NCBI GenBank assembly: GCA_040219515.1
Contig: JAVJSI010000011.1
Span: 62,001 to 126,000, forward strand
Source of the DNA: Acidimicrobiales bacterium
GTDB lineage: Bacteria > Actinomycetota > Acidimicrobiia > Acidimicrobiales > Aldehydirespiratoraceae
Length of the DNA stretch: 64,000 nucleotides
Direction: 5' to 3'
This document shows, piece after piece, positions 26,526 through 35,295 of the stretch. The translations under genes were made by a program, and so were the position numbers. Numbering within the stretch: the stretch's first letter is position 1; each line of letters begins with the position of its first letter. The notes under the pieces were generated by a model. It had not been told where the DNA came from. It searched no databases and saw nothing but the letters and a program-made list of their open reading frames with translations.

Positions 26526-27980
26526 TCAGGCGTGCATCGGCGCCCGGTCGTGCACCCACGGCATCGCCCGTTCGAGCTGGCCGGCGAGTTGCAGCAGCAG
26601 GTCCTCTCGGCCGTAGGCGGCCACGAACTGGAGCCCTATCGGCAGACCGGCCGACGACGTGGCCAGCGGCAGCGAGATCGCGGGCTGGCCGGTGCTGTTG
26701 AAGGGCGCCGTCAGGGTCGAATAGGCGAGGGTCACGTGGATGTTGGCGAACGGGTTGTCGGCGGTGCCGGAGCTCTCACCGATGAGCGGTGCCGGCCGCA
26801 GACACGTAGGGGCCAGCAGGAGATCGGCCGACTCGGCCCACCAGTCGGCCATCCGGTGCCGGAAGATCATCGCCTGGTCGGCTGCCCTGGTGGCTTCGAC
26901 CGCACCCAGGCTGCGGCCGCGCTGGGCGAGGGCCCAGGTCATCGGCTCCACATCGTCGGCGGTGAGATCGCGGCCGATCCACTCGCCGAACGTGTCGAGT
27001 GACGCGGCGACAGCGGCCGCCCATTGGGCGCCGAACGAGGCGATCAACGCCTCGTCGTCGAGGGCGGGCGGCGAGTCGTCGATCACGTGGTGGCCGAGCT
27101 GTTGTAGCTGGTCAGCGATATCGCGTACCGCGGCGGCGACCTCGGGGTCGATCGGAATCCCGTCGCGGATCGAGCGATCGAGCACCCCGATCCTCAGCGG
27201 TCTCGGGTCGGCCGAGATGTAGTCGGCGAACGGCTTCTCGGGGAACGGCGCGACCACGCCGTCGCCGGGGAAGGGGGGAGCAGTGGCGTCGAGAATGCCG
27301 GCGCAATCGCGCACCGTGTGGCAGACGACGTGTTGGACCGATGTGCCCCATTCGTCGCGCTGAGGACCCATGGAGATGCGGCCCCGGCTGGGCTTGAGAC
27401 CGACCAGGCCACACATCGCCGCCGGGATGCGGATCGAACCACCGCCGTCGCTGGCATTGGCGGCCGGCAGCATGCCCGCGGCCACCGCCGCGGCCGCACC
27501 ACCGGAGGAGCCCCCGGCACCTCGTTCGAGGTCCCACGGGTTGCGGGTGGGCCCGTAGGCGATCGGTTCGGTGGTCGCCGACAGCCCCATCTCGGGGGTG
27601 TTCGTGCGCCCGGTCATCACGAATCCGGCCCGCTTGTACGCGGTGACGATGTTGGCGTCGACGTCGGCGATGTGGCCGGCGTTCTTCAGCCCCTGCACGC
27701 CCTGGTGGAACGGTTCGCCCTTCTCGGCCGGCCAGAGGTCCTTCATCAGCATCGGCACGCCGCAAAACGGACCATCCGGCAGATCGCCGGCCGCGGCGGC
27801 CCGAGCCTTCTCGAAGCCGGGGTGGATGACGGCGTTCACCTGCGGGTCGAGCCGCTCGATGCGCTCGATCGTGTCGTCGATCAGCTCGACGGGCGACAGC
27901 TCGCCCGCCCGGATCATCGCCGCGAGACCGGTGGCGTCGATTCGGGCCAGTTCGGAGGGCTGCGCAGGTGCGGAAGACAT
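26526..27980 (-). CDS. Amidase signature family protein
   Basis: 484 residues, an amidase-signature hydrolase with the Ser-cisSer-Lys triad: Lys in PMLMKDLWP, the cis-Ser in [18 protein letters not shown], and the nucleophile Ser in [25 protein letters not shown]. No GatB/GatC partner is nearby and residues are typical of general amidases, so it is not called GatA. Divergent from hisI. A TACGTT box lies 7 nt before the ATG. Confidence 0.88.
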   Translation of the reverse strand: MSSAPAQPSELARIDATGLAAMIRAGELSPVELIDDTIERIERLDPQVNAVIHPGFEKARAAAAGDLPDGPFCGVPMLMKDLWPAEKGEPFHQGVQGLKNAGHIADVDANIVTAYKRAGFVMTGRTNTPEMGLSATTEPIAYGPTRNPWDLERGAGGSSGGAAAAVAAGMLPAANASDGGGSIRIPAAMCGLVGLKPSRGRISMGPQRDEWGTSVQHVVCHTVRDCAGILDATAPPFPGDGVVAPFPEKPFADYISADPRPLRIGVLDRSIRDGIPIDPEVAAAVRDIADQLQQLGHHVIDDSPPALDDEALIASFGAQWAAAVAASLDTFGEWIGRDLTADDVEPMTWALAQRGRSLGAVEATRAADQAMIFRHRMADWWAESADLLLAPTCLRPAPLIGESSGTADNPFANIHVTLAYSTLTAPFNSTGQPAISLPLATSSAGLPIGLQFVAAYGREDLLLQLAGQLERAMPWVHDRAPMHA

Positions 27981-27987
27981 GTCCGAG

Positions 27988-27993
27988 AACGTA
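27988..27993 (-). promoter_or_regulatory. -10 box (TACGTT) for the amidase gene
   Basis: Minus-strand TACGTT ends 7 nt before ATG 27980, fitting the leaderless pattern seen elsewhere in the window. Confidence 0.4.
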
Positions 27994-28058
27994 CAACTCC
28001 CGTCGTTCCGGCGGAGCGGCCACTCTGGAAACGATCAGTGGGCGGAGCGGTACGCCCG

Positions 28059-28064
28059 TAGAAT
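28059..28064 (+). promoter_or_regulatory. -10 box (TAGAAT) for hisI-trpE
   Basis: TAGAAT ends 8 nt before the hisI ATG and is one of the closest matches to TATAAT seen. It would drive hisI and the trpE group behind it. Confidence 0.45.
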
Positions 28065-28072
28065 CGGCGGCC

Positions 28073-28510
28073 ATGACGCAGGCACCGAACTCAGGCGAAA
28101 CGGAAACCAACGCGCTCGAAGAGGGGCTCACCACCCAACTCGACTTCGACAAGGTGGCGAAGATCGGGCGGGCCGGGCACCAGGTCGTGCCGGTGGTGCT
28201 CCAGGACGCCGACTCCGGCGACGTGCTGTTCATCGGCTACGCCAACGAGGAGGCCTACCGACTCACCCTCGAGCGTCGGTCGGCCGTGCTCTACTCGACG
28301 TCGCGTGAGGAGATCTGGCACAAGGGAGCGACCAGTGGCGACACCCTCCCGCTCGTCGACGTGCGGGTGAATTGCGAGCAGAACAGCCTGCTCTACCTGG
28401 TGCGCAAGGCCGGCACGGGGGTCTGCCACACCAAGGACGACACCGGTTCGACCCGCCAGACCTGCTACTACCGGACCGTGACCGACGCCGATTCGCTCGA
28501 GTTCGACTGA
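28073..28510 (+). CDS. hisI: Phosphoribosyl-AMP cyclohydrolase HisI
   Basis: Monofunctional HisI of 145 residues (third step of histidine synthesis). The zinc and magnesium ligand region is VDVRVNCEQNSLLYLVRKAGTGVCHT with TCYYR, and WHKGATSGDTL and LFIGYANEEAY are typical. No HisE pyrophosphohydrolase is fused. It stands 5 kb from the hisD-F operon and heads the trpE group with a 4-nt gap, so histidine and tryptophan genes may share a transcript. Start taken at ATG 28073; the longer frame overlaps the amidase promoter. Confidence 0.93.
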   Translation: MTQAPNSGETETNALEEGLTTQLDFDKVAKIGRAGHQVVPVVLQDADSGDVLFIGYANEEAYRLTLERRSAVLYSTSREEIWHKGATSGDTLPLVDVRVNCEQNSLLYLVRKAGTGVCHTKDDTGSTRQTCYYRTVTDADSLEFD

Positions 28511-28514
28511 CCTG

Positions 28515-30029
28515 ATGCCTGCCGCCCCCGAGATCGACGAGTTCCGCCGGCTGGCCGCCGACCATCGGGTCGTGCCGGTGTGGCGCGAGGTGCTGGCCGA
28601 CCTCACCACACCGGTCGCCGCGTTCGCCCGGGTCGTGGGCGACGGCGACGGCTTCCTGCTCGAATCGGTGGAGGGTGGCGACCGCTGGAGTCGCTGGTCG
28701 TTCATCGGCCGGCGCCCCCACGGCACGCTCGTGTCGCAGCACGGCACGCTGCGCATCGAGGGTGATCTCGGCATCGACATCCCGACCGACCAGGGCATGC
28801 TCGCCGCCCTCGAGCTGCTGCTCGACCACTATCGAGCCCCCGAGATCGAGGGACTGCCGCCGCTGCACGGCGGGTTGATCGGCTACCTCGGCTACGACGT
28901 CGTGCGCGAGGTCGAACACCTCCCCGACGTGCCGGAGGACGATCTCGGCTATCCCGATGCCGTCATCTCGATGATCGGCGAGCTGGCCGTCTACGACCAC
29001 TGGAAGCAGCGGGTGGTGCTCATCGCCAACGCGCTGATCGCCGACGATGCCGACGAGGCGGCCATCGACGCCGCCTACGCCGACGCGCTGGCCCGCCTCG
29101 ACACCCTGGCCGAGGACGGCGCCCGTTCGCTCGACGAACCGCTGGTGGAACCGGCCACCCGTGACGACGAGCTCCCTGAGGTCACCTCGACCATGGGCGA
29201 GGCCGTGTACTGCGCGGCGGTGGAAGCGGCTCGGGAACACATCCACGCCGGCGACATCTTCCAGGTCGTGCTGGCCCAGCGCTTCGATCTCGAACTCGAC
29301 GCAGAGGCCTTCGACCTCTATCGGGTGCTTCGCCAGGTCAACCCGAGCCCCTACATGTACTTCCTGCGTCACGGCGACCTCGAGATCGTCGGCGGTTCGC
29401 CGGAACCCATGGTGCAGCTGCTCGACGGCCGGGTCATCTCTCGGCCCATCGCCGGCACCCGCAAGCGGGGCGAGACCGAAGATCACGACAAACGCCTCGC
29501 CGCCGAGCTGATCGAACATCCGAAAGAGGTGGCCGAGCACGTGATGCTCGTCGACCTCGCCCGCAACGACGTCGGCCGTGTCGTCGAGTTCGGCACGCTG
29601 CAGATCGACGAGATGATGACGCTCGAGAAGTACAGCCACGTCATGCACATGACGTCGCAGGTGTCGGGCGAGCTGAAGGAGGGCAAGACCCCCATCGACG
29701 TGCTGCGGGCCACGCTGCCGGCCGGCACGCTCTCCGGCGCACCCAAGGTGAGGGCGATGGAGATCATCGACGAGCTCGAGCCGGTCAAGCGGGGTCCCTA
29801 CGGCGGCGTGGTCGGCTACATCGACTTCTCGGGCAACATCGACACGGCCATCGCGATCCGTACGATGCTGGTGAGCGGCAATCGGGCGTCGATCCAGGCA
29901 GGAGCCGGAGTCGTCGCCGACTCAGTCGCCGCCGACGAACATCTCGAATGCCAGAACAAGGCAAAAGCCCTGCTCGCGGCGGTCCCTGCGGCCCGTCGTA
30001 TGAGTGCAGCCCGACGGAAGAGGTCCTGA
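28515..30029 (+). CDS. trpE: Anthranilate synthase component I
   Basis: Converts chorismate to anthranilate with TrpG; 504 residues. The N-terminal FLLESVEGGDRWSRWSF carries the LLES element that binds feedback tryptophan in known TrpE proteins. C-terminal chorismate-binding motifs are SPYMYFLRHGDLEIVGGSPE, SRPIAGTRKRGET, EHVMLVDLARNDVGRV and PAGTLSGAPKVRAMEII. trpG and trpD are not nearby. The next gene (ygfZ-like) begins immediately after the stop. Confidence 0.95.
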   Translation: MPAAPEIDEFRRLAADHRVVPVWREVLADLTTPVAAFARVVGDGDGFLLESVEGGDRWSRWSFIGRRPHGTLVSQHGTLRIEGDLGIDIPTDQGMLAALELLLDHYRAPEIEGLPPLHGGLIGYLGYDVVREVEHLPDVPEDDLGYPDAVISMIGELAVYDHWKQRVVLIANALIADDADEAAIDAAYADALARLDTLAEDGARSLDEPLVEPATRDDELPEVTSTMGEAVYCAAVEAAREHIHAGDIFQVVLAQRFDLELDAEAFDLYRVLRQVNPSPYMYFLRHGDLEIVGGSPEPMVQLLDGRVISRPIAGTRKRGETEDHDKRLAAELIEHPKEVAEHVMLVDLARNDVGRVVEFGTLQIDEMMTLEKYSHVMHMTSQVSGELKEGKTPIDVLRATLPAGTLSGAPKVRAMEIIDELEPVKRGPYGGVVGYIDFSGNIDTAIAIRTMLVSGNRASIQAGAGVVADSVAADEHLECQNKAKALLAAVPAARRMSAARRKRS

Positions 30030-30821
30030 ATGGTCACCACGATCGAGCCCCGAGGAGTGGTGCGGGTGAGCGGCCCCGACGCCGCCAGGTATCTCCAGGG
30101 TCAGGTGTCGCAGGACATCGACGTGATCGTCGAAGGCGACTCGGCCTGGTCGCTCGTGCTCGATCCGACGGGCAGGCTCGTCTCGTGGTTTCGGGTGCAC
30201 CGCATCGGTGATGCGGAGTTCCTGTTCGACATGGAACCGTCGGCGGTCGACGCCACCGTCGCCCGTCTCGAGCGGTTCAAGCTGCGCACCGATGTCGAGT
30301 TCGTCCCCGAGGACGGATGGCGCATGGTGAGCCGCCGCGGTGCTGACCCCGGCGCGGACGGCGATCTCGTGGCCGAGGTGACCTGGCCCGGTTGGGAGGG
30401 GACCGACACACTGCTTGCGCCCGACACGCCCGATCCCGAGATCGCCAGCGATCCTGTGGCCTTCGAGGAGGGCCGCATCCGGGCCGGCGTTCCGCGGCTC
30501 GGCACGGACCTCACCACCGACACCATCCCCGCAGAGGGAGGCACCGCGCTCATCGAGCGCAGCGTCAGCTTCACGAAGGGGTGTTACACCGGCCAGGAAC
30601 TCGTGGCCCGCATCGACAGTCGGGGCGGCAACGTGCCCCGCCCGGTGCGGGTGCTCATCGCCGACGCACCGCTCGCGGTCGGCGCCGACGTCACCTTCGA
30701 GGGCTCGTCGGTCGGCACCGTCACCTCGGCTGCCGGCGCGGTTGCGCTCGCCCCGGTGCTTCGCAAGGCCGAACCCGGCGCGAGCGTCGACGTTGGCGGT
30801 GTCGCCGCCACTGTCGGCTGA
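30030..30821 (+). CDS. ygfZ: YgfZ/GcvT-type folate-binding protein
   Basis: 263 residues. The signature SFTKGCYTGQELVARIDSRG contains the conserved KGCYxGQE Cys motif near residue 184. The family (YgfZ, mitochondrial IBA57) binds folate and helps assemble or repair some [4Fe-4S] enzymes. The upstream GVVRVSGPDAARYLQGQVSQD is also characteristic. It starts directly after the trpE stop. Several Fe-S enzymes are encoded in this window (RlmN, Nth, PurF), but trp enzymes themselves need none, so operon membership is probably historical. Confidence 0.85.
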   Translation: MVTTIEPRGVVRVSGPDAARYLQGQVSQDIDVIVEGDSAWSLVLDPTGRLVSWFRVHRIGDAEFLFDMEPSAVDATVARLERFKLRTDVEFVPEDGWRMVSRRGADPGADGDLVAEVTWPGWEGTDTLLAPDTPDPEIASDPVAFEEGRIRAGVPRLGTDLTTDTIPAEGGTALIERSVSFTKGCYTGQELVARIDSRGGNVPRPVRVLIADAPLAVGADVTFEGSSVGTVTSAAGAVALAPVLRKAEPGASVDVGGVAATVG

Positions 30822-30830
30822 GGCGAGTCC

Positions 30831-31391
30831 ATGACCGGCCGCGACGACGCCCACTACGACGTCCTCGGGGTCGACCCGTCGGCATCGGTGACCGAGATCC
30901 GGCGTGCCTACCTCGGTCTCGCCCGCGACGCGCACCCCGACTTCCACCACACGAGCGAAACCGAACGGCGCTCGGCCGAACTCCGGATGCGGAAGATCAA
31001 CGCCGCGTGGGCCGTGCTCGGCGATCCCGACGCCCGTTCGGCCTACGACCGGCGTCGACTGGCCGGCGCGCCACGCCCGACGTTTCATGCCCGCAGTCAC
31101 GGTACCGTCGAGGAGCCCGACCCGTGGCGCCCCTTCGACGATGGCGATCCGGCCGGATTCGACGACCGTGACGACCGGCCGATCACCGGCAGCAGCCTGC
31201 CGAGCTGGATGAAGACGGTTCCGGCCCTGGGGGTGCTGTTCGGGCTGGCCGCACTGATTCTCGGCGGCCTGGTCGGACTCGACGTGATGGCGAGGGTCGG
31301 CATGCTCGTGCTGCTGCTCTCCGTCATGCTGTTCCTGTCGGCGCCACTGGTGGCGCTCTCGATGAGCAGCCGGCAGGACACCGACCCCTGA
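30831..31391 (+). CDS. Membrane-anchored J-domain protein
   Basis: 186 residues. An N-terminal J domain (YDVLGVDPSASVTEIRRAY, HPD at 35-37, INAAWAVLGDPDARSAYD) is followed by an acidic linker and two C-terminal hydrophobic helices (about 127-152 and 155-178). There is no G/F region or zinc finger, so it is a class III J protein that likely recruits DnaK to the inner membrane face. It is in line with the trp genes, 9 nt after ygfZ. Confidence 0.82.
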   Translation: MTGRDDAHYDVLGVDPSASVTEIRRAYLGLARDAHPDFHHTSETERRSAELRMRKINAAWAVLGDPDARSAYDRRRLAGAPRPTFHARSHGTVEEPDPWRPFDDGDPAGFDDRDDRPITGSSLPSWMKTVPALGVLFGLAALILGGLVGLDVMARVGMLVLLLSVMLFLSAPLVALSMSSRQDTDP

Positions 31392-31424
31392 GATCTCGGT
31401 TGCCCCGGCGACGGTCCCGCGTTC

Positions 31425-31430
31425 TAGAGT
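31425..31430 (+). promoter_or_regulatory. -10 box (TAGAGT) for the ABM-trpC unit
   Basis: TAGAGT ends 6 nt before ATG 31437 and suggests a promoter inside the tryptophan cluster. Confidence 0.4.
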
Positions 31431-31436
31431 CTGGCC

Positions 31437-31742
31437 ATGTCAAAAGTATCCCTGATCGCAAAGCTCCCTCTGAAGGCCGACAAGAAGGAGTACTTCATCG
31501 AGAAGTTCGGTGCCATGATCACCGCCGTCAACGACGAGGCCGGCACCGAGATCTACATCCTCAACTTCGAGCAGGCCAACGAGAACATCGCCTGGATCTA
31601 CGAGCTCTACACCGACGCCGATGCCATGTCGACACACAGCTCGTCGGATGCCATGGCCGACCTTCTCGGCGCGTTGGGCGACGTGATGGATGGCGCACCC
31701 GAGATGATCGTCCTGACGCCGCACGCCGGCAAGGGTCTCTGA
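31437..31742 (+). CDS. Antibiotic biosynthesis monooxygenase (ABM) domain protein
   Basis: 101 residues with the dimeric alpha/beta-barrel ABM fold (YgiN-like): SLIAKLPLKADKKEYFIEKF, GTEIYILNFEQANENIAWIYELY, then MIVLTPHAGKGL. Such proteins are quinol monooxygenases or reductive stress proteins, but the substrate here is unknown. It is cotranscribed with trpC, whose proposed CTG start lies one base after the ABM stop codon. Confidence 0.8.
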   Translation: MSKVSLIAKLPLKADKKEYFIEKFGAMITAVNDEAGTEIYILNFEQANENIAWIYELYTDADAMSTHSSSDAMADLLGALGDVMDGAPEMIVLTPHAGKGL

Positions 31743-31743
31743 G

Positions 31744-32532
31744 CTGCAGACGACCTACCTCGACCGGATCCTCGCTGCGCATCGCGCCGCGGCGGCGGCG
31801 GACGATCGCGACACCGATGACCTGCTCGCCGCCGCCGGCGCGGTGGCGCCTTGTCGCGGGTTTCGCGCCGCGCTGGAGGCGGCCACCGGCATGGCGGTCA
31901 TCAGCGAGGTGAAGCGGCGGTCGCCGAGCAAGGGCGATCTGTTTCCCGACCTCGACCCGGCCCTCCTGGCACGGCAGTACCAGGAGGGGGGCGCCAGCGG
32001 TCTGTCGGTGCTGACCGACGAGGCGTACTTCGGCGGGTCGGTCGCCGACCTCCAGGCTGCCCGGGCGGCGGTGACGCTGCCCGTGTTGCGCAAGGACTTC
32101 ACCGTGCACCGACACGATGTGTTCGACGCCCGGATCATGGGTGCCGATTGTGTCCTGCTGATCGCGGCCGCGCTCGACGATGCCGAGCTGGCCGAGCTCC
32201 ACACGCTGGCCGTCGAGGTAGGTCTCGACGTGCTCGTCGAGATCCACGACGAAGCCGAACTCGAGCGAGCGCTGAACGTCGATGCCACGCTCATCGGCGT
32301 CAACCAGCGCGATCTCGTCACGTTCGAGGTCGACACCGCCCGCGCCGTGCGGATGGCACCGCTGATGCCCTCGGGGGTGACCCGGGTGGCCGAGTCGGGC
32401 GTGCGAGACGCCGACGACGTACGGGTGCTCGGCGATGCCGGCTATCACGCGGTGCTCGTCGGCGAGACGCTGGTGAAGCACGGCGACCCCGCCCGCGGGG
32501 TGGCCGAGCTCCGCGCCGGGTTCGGCGGGTAG
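31744..32532 (+). CDS. trpC: Indole-3-glycerol phosphate synthase (probable CTG start)
   Basis: (Beta/alpha)8 barrel; catalytic Lys residues are in ISEVKRRSPSKGD and LRKDFTVH, with GVNQRDLVTFEVD, AESGVRDADDV and VLVGETLVK at the phosphate end. The residues before GTG 31843 (LQTTYLDRILAAHRAAAAAD...) are the normal TrpC N-terminus, and in that frame no ATG, GTG or TTG occurs after the stop at 31714. CTG 31744 lies right behind the ABM stop with AAGGG 8 nt upstream. Start at CTG gives 262 residues, the family length; GTG 31843 would delete 33. Confidence 0.9.
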   Translation: MQTTYLDRILAAHRAAAAADDRDTDDLLAAAGAVAPCRGFRAALEAATGMAVISEVKRRSPSKGDLFPDLDPALLARQYQEGGASGLSVLTDEAYFGGSVADLQAARAAVTLPVLRKDFTVHRHDVFDARIMGADCVLLIAAALDDAELAELHTLAVEVGLDVLVEIHDEAELERALNVDATLIGVNQRDLVTFEVDTARAVRMAPLMPSGVTRVAESGVRDADDVRVLGDAGYHAVLVGETLVKHGDPARGVAELRAGFGG

Positions 32533-32576
32533 CCGGTTCCGCGAACAAACGAACTCTGAGTACCCACGACAAGCGG

Positions 32577-32582
32577 TAGCGT
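32577..32582 (+). promoter_or_regulatory. -10 box (TAGCGT) for trpF-trpB-trpA
   Basis: TAGCGT ends 7 nt before the trpF GTG. It splits the tryptophan genes into at least two transcription units. Confidence 0.45.
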
Positions 32583-32589
32583 CCACCTC

Positions 32590-33273
32590 GTGTTCGTGAA
32601 GATCTGCGGTATCACCACCGAGGACGACGGCCTGCTGGCCGTGGCGCTCGGGGCCGATGCGCTGGGCTTCGTTTTCGCACCGTCGTCCCGCCAGGTCGCC
32701 GTCGACCGGGCGCGCGACATCGTGCGCCGCCTGCCGCCGGAGATCCTCACCGTCGGCGTGTTTCGCGACGACCTTCCGGACCGGGTGGTCGACATCGTGC
32801 AGCGGGCCGGCCTGGGTGCCGCCCAGCTCCACGGGCACGAGACGGCCGAGCAGACCCGACAGGTCCGCGCCCGGATTCCGCTGGTGATCAAGGGGTTCCC
32901 GGCCGGTCACCCCGGCCTCTCCCACATTCCCGACTACGGCGCCGATGTGATCCTCGTCGAGGGCGAGACACCCGGCAGCGGCGAGGTGTTCGACTGGCGA
33001 CTCGCCGAGGACGCCCCGAGGGCGGGTCATCGGGTGTTGCTGGCGGGTGGACTGCACCCGGGCAATGTCGCCGACGGCATTCGGCAGGTGCGTCCGTGGG
33101 GTGTCGACGTGTCGTCCGGCGTCGAGCGGGAGCCCGGCCGCAAGGACCCGGTGAAGCTGCGCGAGTTCATCGACGCCGCCCGGGTGGCGGGCGACGAGGT
33201 CCGTCGGGCCGACCCCGACTACGACGAACACGACGACGACGGCGCCCCCTACGACTGGCAGGACGATTTCTGA
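32590..33273 (+). CDS. trpF: Phosphoribosylanthranilate isomerase TrpF
   Basis: 227 residues. Catalytic Cys6 in the N-terminal [12 protein letters not shown] and the catalytic Asp in GVDVSSGVE are intact; QLHGHE and AGGLHPGNV are typical barrel loops. An acidic tail ([11 protein letters not shown]...) extends past the barrel. A dedicated TrpF is notable because many actinobacteria lack it and use PriA. The stop overlaps trpB (TGATG). Confidence 0.93.
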   Translation: MFVKICGITTEDDGLLAVALGADALGFVFAPSSRQVAVDRARDIVRRLPPEILTVGVFRDDLPDRVVDIVQRAGLGAAQLHGHETAEQTRQVRARIPLVIKGFPAGHPGLSHIPDYGADVILVEGETPGSGEVFDWRLAEDAPRAGHRVLLAGGLHPGNVADGIRQVRPWGVDVSSGVEREPGRKDPVKLREFIDAARVAGDEVRRADPDYDEHDDDGAPYDWQDDF

Positions 33274-34427
33274 TGAGCATGACCGACCCGACCGACACCG
33301 GCCGCTTCGGCGACTTCGGTGGCATGTACGTGCCCGAGACGCTGGTGCCCGCGTGCCAGGAGCTCGACATCGCCTTTCGCGAGGCCTGGGCTGACGAGTC
33401 CTTCCGGGCCGAGCTCCATCGCCTGCTCACCGACTATGCGGGCCGCCCCTCACCGGTCACGGTGTGCGACAACCTGAGCCAGGAGCTCGGTTGTCAGGTG
33501 CTGCTCAAGCGGGAGGATCTGAACCACACCGGGTCGCACAAGATCAACAACGTGCTCGGTCAGGCGCTCCTGGCCAAGCGCATGGGCAAGACGAGACTCG
33601 TCGCCGAGACCGGCGCCGGTCAGCACGGCGTGGCCACCGCCACGGCGGCCGCGCTGTTCGGCATGGACTGCGTCGTCTACATGGGTGCGGTCGACATCCA
33701 GCGCCAGGAACTCAACGTGTTCCGCATGAAGCTCCTCGGCACCGAGGTGCGTTCCGCCGAGTCGGGGTCGCGGACGCTCAAGGACGCGGTCAACGAGGCC
33801 ATGCGGCACTGGGTCGCCGTGGTCGAGTCCACCCACTACTGCCTGGGCTCGGTCATGGGCCCCCACCCCTACCCGTGGATGGTGCGCGAGTTCCATCGGG
33901 TGATCGGTGACGAGGCCCGCGAGCAGTGCCAGAAGCTGCTCGGTGGCACCCCCGACGTCGTCGTGGCCTGTGTGGGCGGTGGCTCCAATGCCGCGGGCAT
34001 CTTCAGCGGTTTCGCCGACACCGACGCCGAACTGATCGGGGCCGAGCCCGCCGGTGGCGCCGCGGTCGGTCGGGCCCTGCCCGGTATCGTGCACGGGTCG
34101 TTCTCGTATCTGATGCAGGACGAGTGGGGTCAGGTGCTCGAGGCCCAGTCGATCTCGGCCGGCCTCGACTATCCCGGGATCGGCCCCGAACACGCCCATC
34201 TCGCGGCCACCGGTCGCGCTCGCTACGAGCCCGTCACCGACGCCGAGGTCGTCGAGGCGTTCAAGCTGCTCTCGCGCACCGAGGGCATCATCCCCGCGCT
34301 CGAATCGGCCCACGGACTCGCCTGGGTCAGCCGCGCTCGAGAGGAGCTGGCCGGAAAGACGGTGCTGTTGAACCTGAGCGGCCGCGGTGACAAGGACGTC
34401 GCCCAGATGATGGAGATCCTCCAGTGA
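33273..34427 (+). CDS. trpB: Tryptophan synthase beta subunit
   Basis: TrpB1-type PLP enzyme of 384 residues. PLP Lys is in [11 protein letters not shown], the substrate loop is [12 protein letters not shown], the PLP phosphate loop is [11 protein letters not shown], and the C-terminal [10 protein letters not shown] is typical. [16 protein letters not shown] at the N-terminus matches. Overlaps trpF by TGATG and trpA by GTGA. Confidence 0.97.
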   Translation: MSMTDPTDTGRFGDFGGMYVPETLVPACQELDIAFREAWADESFRAELHRLLTDYAGRPSPVTVCDNLSQELGCQVLLKREDLNHTGSHKINNVLGQALLAKRMGKTRLVAETGAGQHGVATATAAALFGMDCVVYMGAVDIQRQELNVFRMKLLGTEVRSAESGSRTLKDAVNEAMRHWVAVVESTHYCLGSVMGPHPYPWMVREFHRVIGDEAREQCQKLLGGTPDVVVACVGGGSNAAGIFSGFADTDAELIGAEPAGGAAVGRALPGIVHGSFSYLMQDEWGQVLEAQSISAGLDYPGIGPEHAHLAATGRARYEPVTDAEVVEAFKLLSRTEGIIPALESAHGLAWVSRAREELAGKTVLLNLSGRGDKDVAQMMEILQ

Positions 34428-35203
34428 GCGGTGCCATCGAAACCGCGCTGCGAGCTCGCCTCGATGCCGGCGGAAAGTGCCTCGTGCCCTACGTCACCGG
34501 CGGCCTCGGCGACGACTGGCTCGAGACGATGCAGGCGGTTGCCGCGGCCGGTGCCGACGCCATCGAGATCGGCATTCCGTTCTCCGACCCGGCAATGGAC
34601 GGGCCCACCATCCAGTTGGCCAACGACAAGGCTCTGGCCGCCGGGGCGACGCCGCAATCCATCCTCGATCGGGTGCGGGGAGCCGACCTCGGGGTGCCGA
34701 CAGCGGTGATGACCTACGGCAACATCGCCTACCGGATGGGCTGGGACCGCTTCGCCAATTCCTTGGCCGAGGCAGGCGTGAGCGGCTGCATTCTCCCCGA
34801 CATCCCCCTCGAGGAGAGCGAGGTGTGGACCACGGCCGCCGACGCGGCCGGCGTCGAGACCGTACTGCTGGCGGCGCCCACGGCGCCCGACGAACGACTG
34901 CCCCGGATCTGTGAACGGTCGCGGGGGTTCGTCTACGCCGTTGGTCTGGTCGGCATCACCGGCGTGCGCACCGAGCTGGCCGACAGCGCCAAGGTGATCG
35001 CCCAGCGGTTGAAGGCGCTCACCGAGCAGCCGGTGCTGGTCGGTGTGGGTATCGGTACGCCGGCCCAGGCCGTCGAGGTCTGCGAGGTCGCCGACGGCGT
35101 GGTCGTCGGCTCCGCCGTGGTGCAGCGCATGCTCGACGGCGCCGGTCCCGAGGGTGTCGGCGAGCTCATCGCCGAGTTCCGGACCGCCCTCGACGCTCCA
35201 TAG
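34424..35203 (+). CDS. trpA: Tryptophan synthase alpha subunit
   Basis: (Beta/alpha)8 barrel, 259 residues, which cleaves indole-3-glycerol phosphate. The catalytic Glu is in [16 protein letters not shown] and the Asp in [16 protein letters not shown] and [10 protein letters not shown] bind phosphate. GTG start overlaps the trpB stop, so the channeling complex partners are coupled. It ends the trp cluster. Confidence 0.95.
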   Translation: MSGAIETALRARLDAGGKCLVPYVTGGLGDDWLETMQAVAAAGADAIEIGIPFSDPAMDGPTIQLANDKALAAGATPQSILDRVRGADLGVPTAVMTYGNIAYRMGWDRFANSLAEAGVSGCILPDIPLEESEVWTTAADAAGVETVLLAAPTAPDERLPRICERSRGFVYAVGLVGITGVRTELADSAKVIAQRLKALTEQPVLVGVGIGTPAQAVEVCEVADGVVVGSAVVQRMLDGAGPEGVGELIAEFRTALDAP

Positions 35204-35295
35204 AAGCGGATGCACCACCACCACTACCGACACCGGCGGCGTCCAGCGGTCACGATGGGGGGAATGACCCATCGCCGTTCGTGGTTCCCCGCCCT

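Noticed and set aside
26526-27980. GatA subunit of the tRNA amidotransferase
   Set aside because: No gatC or gatB nearby and the sequence resembles general amidases.
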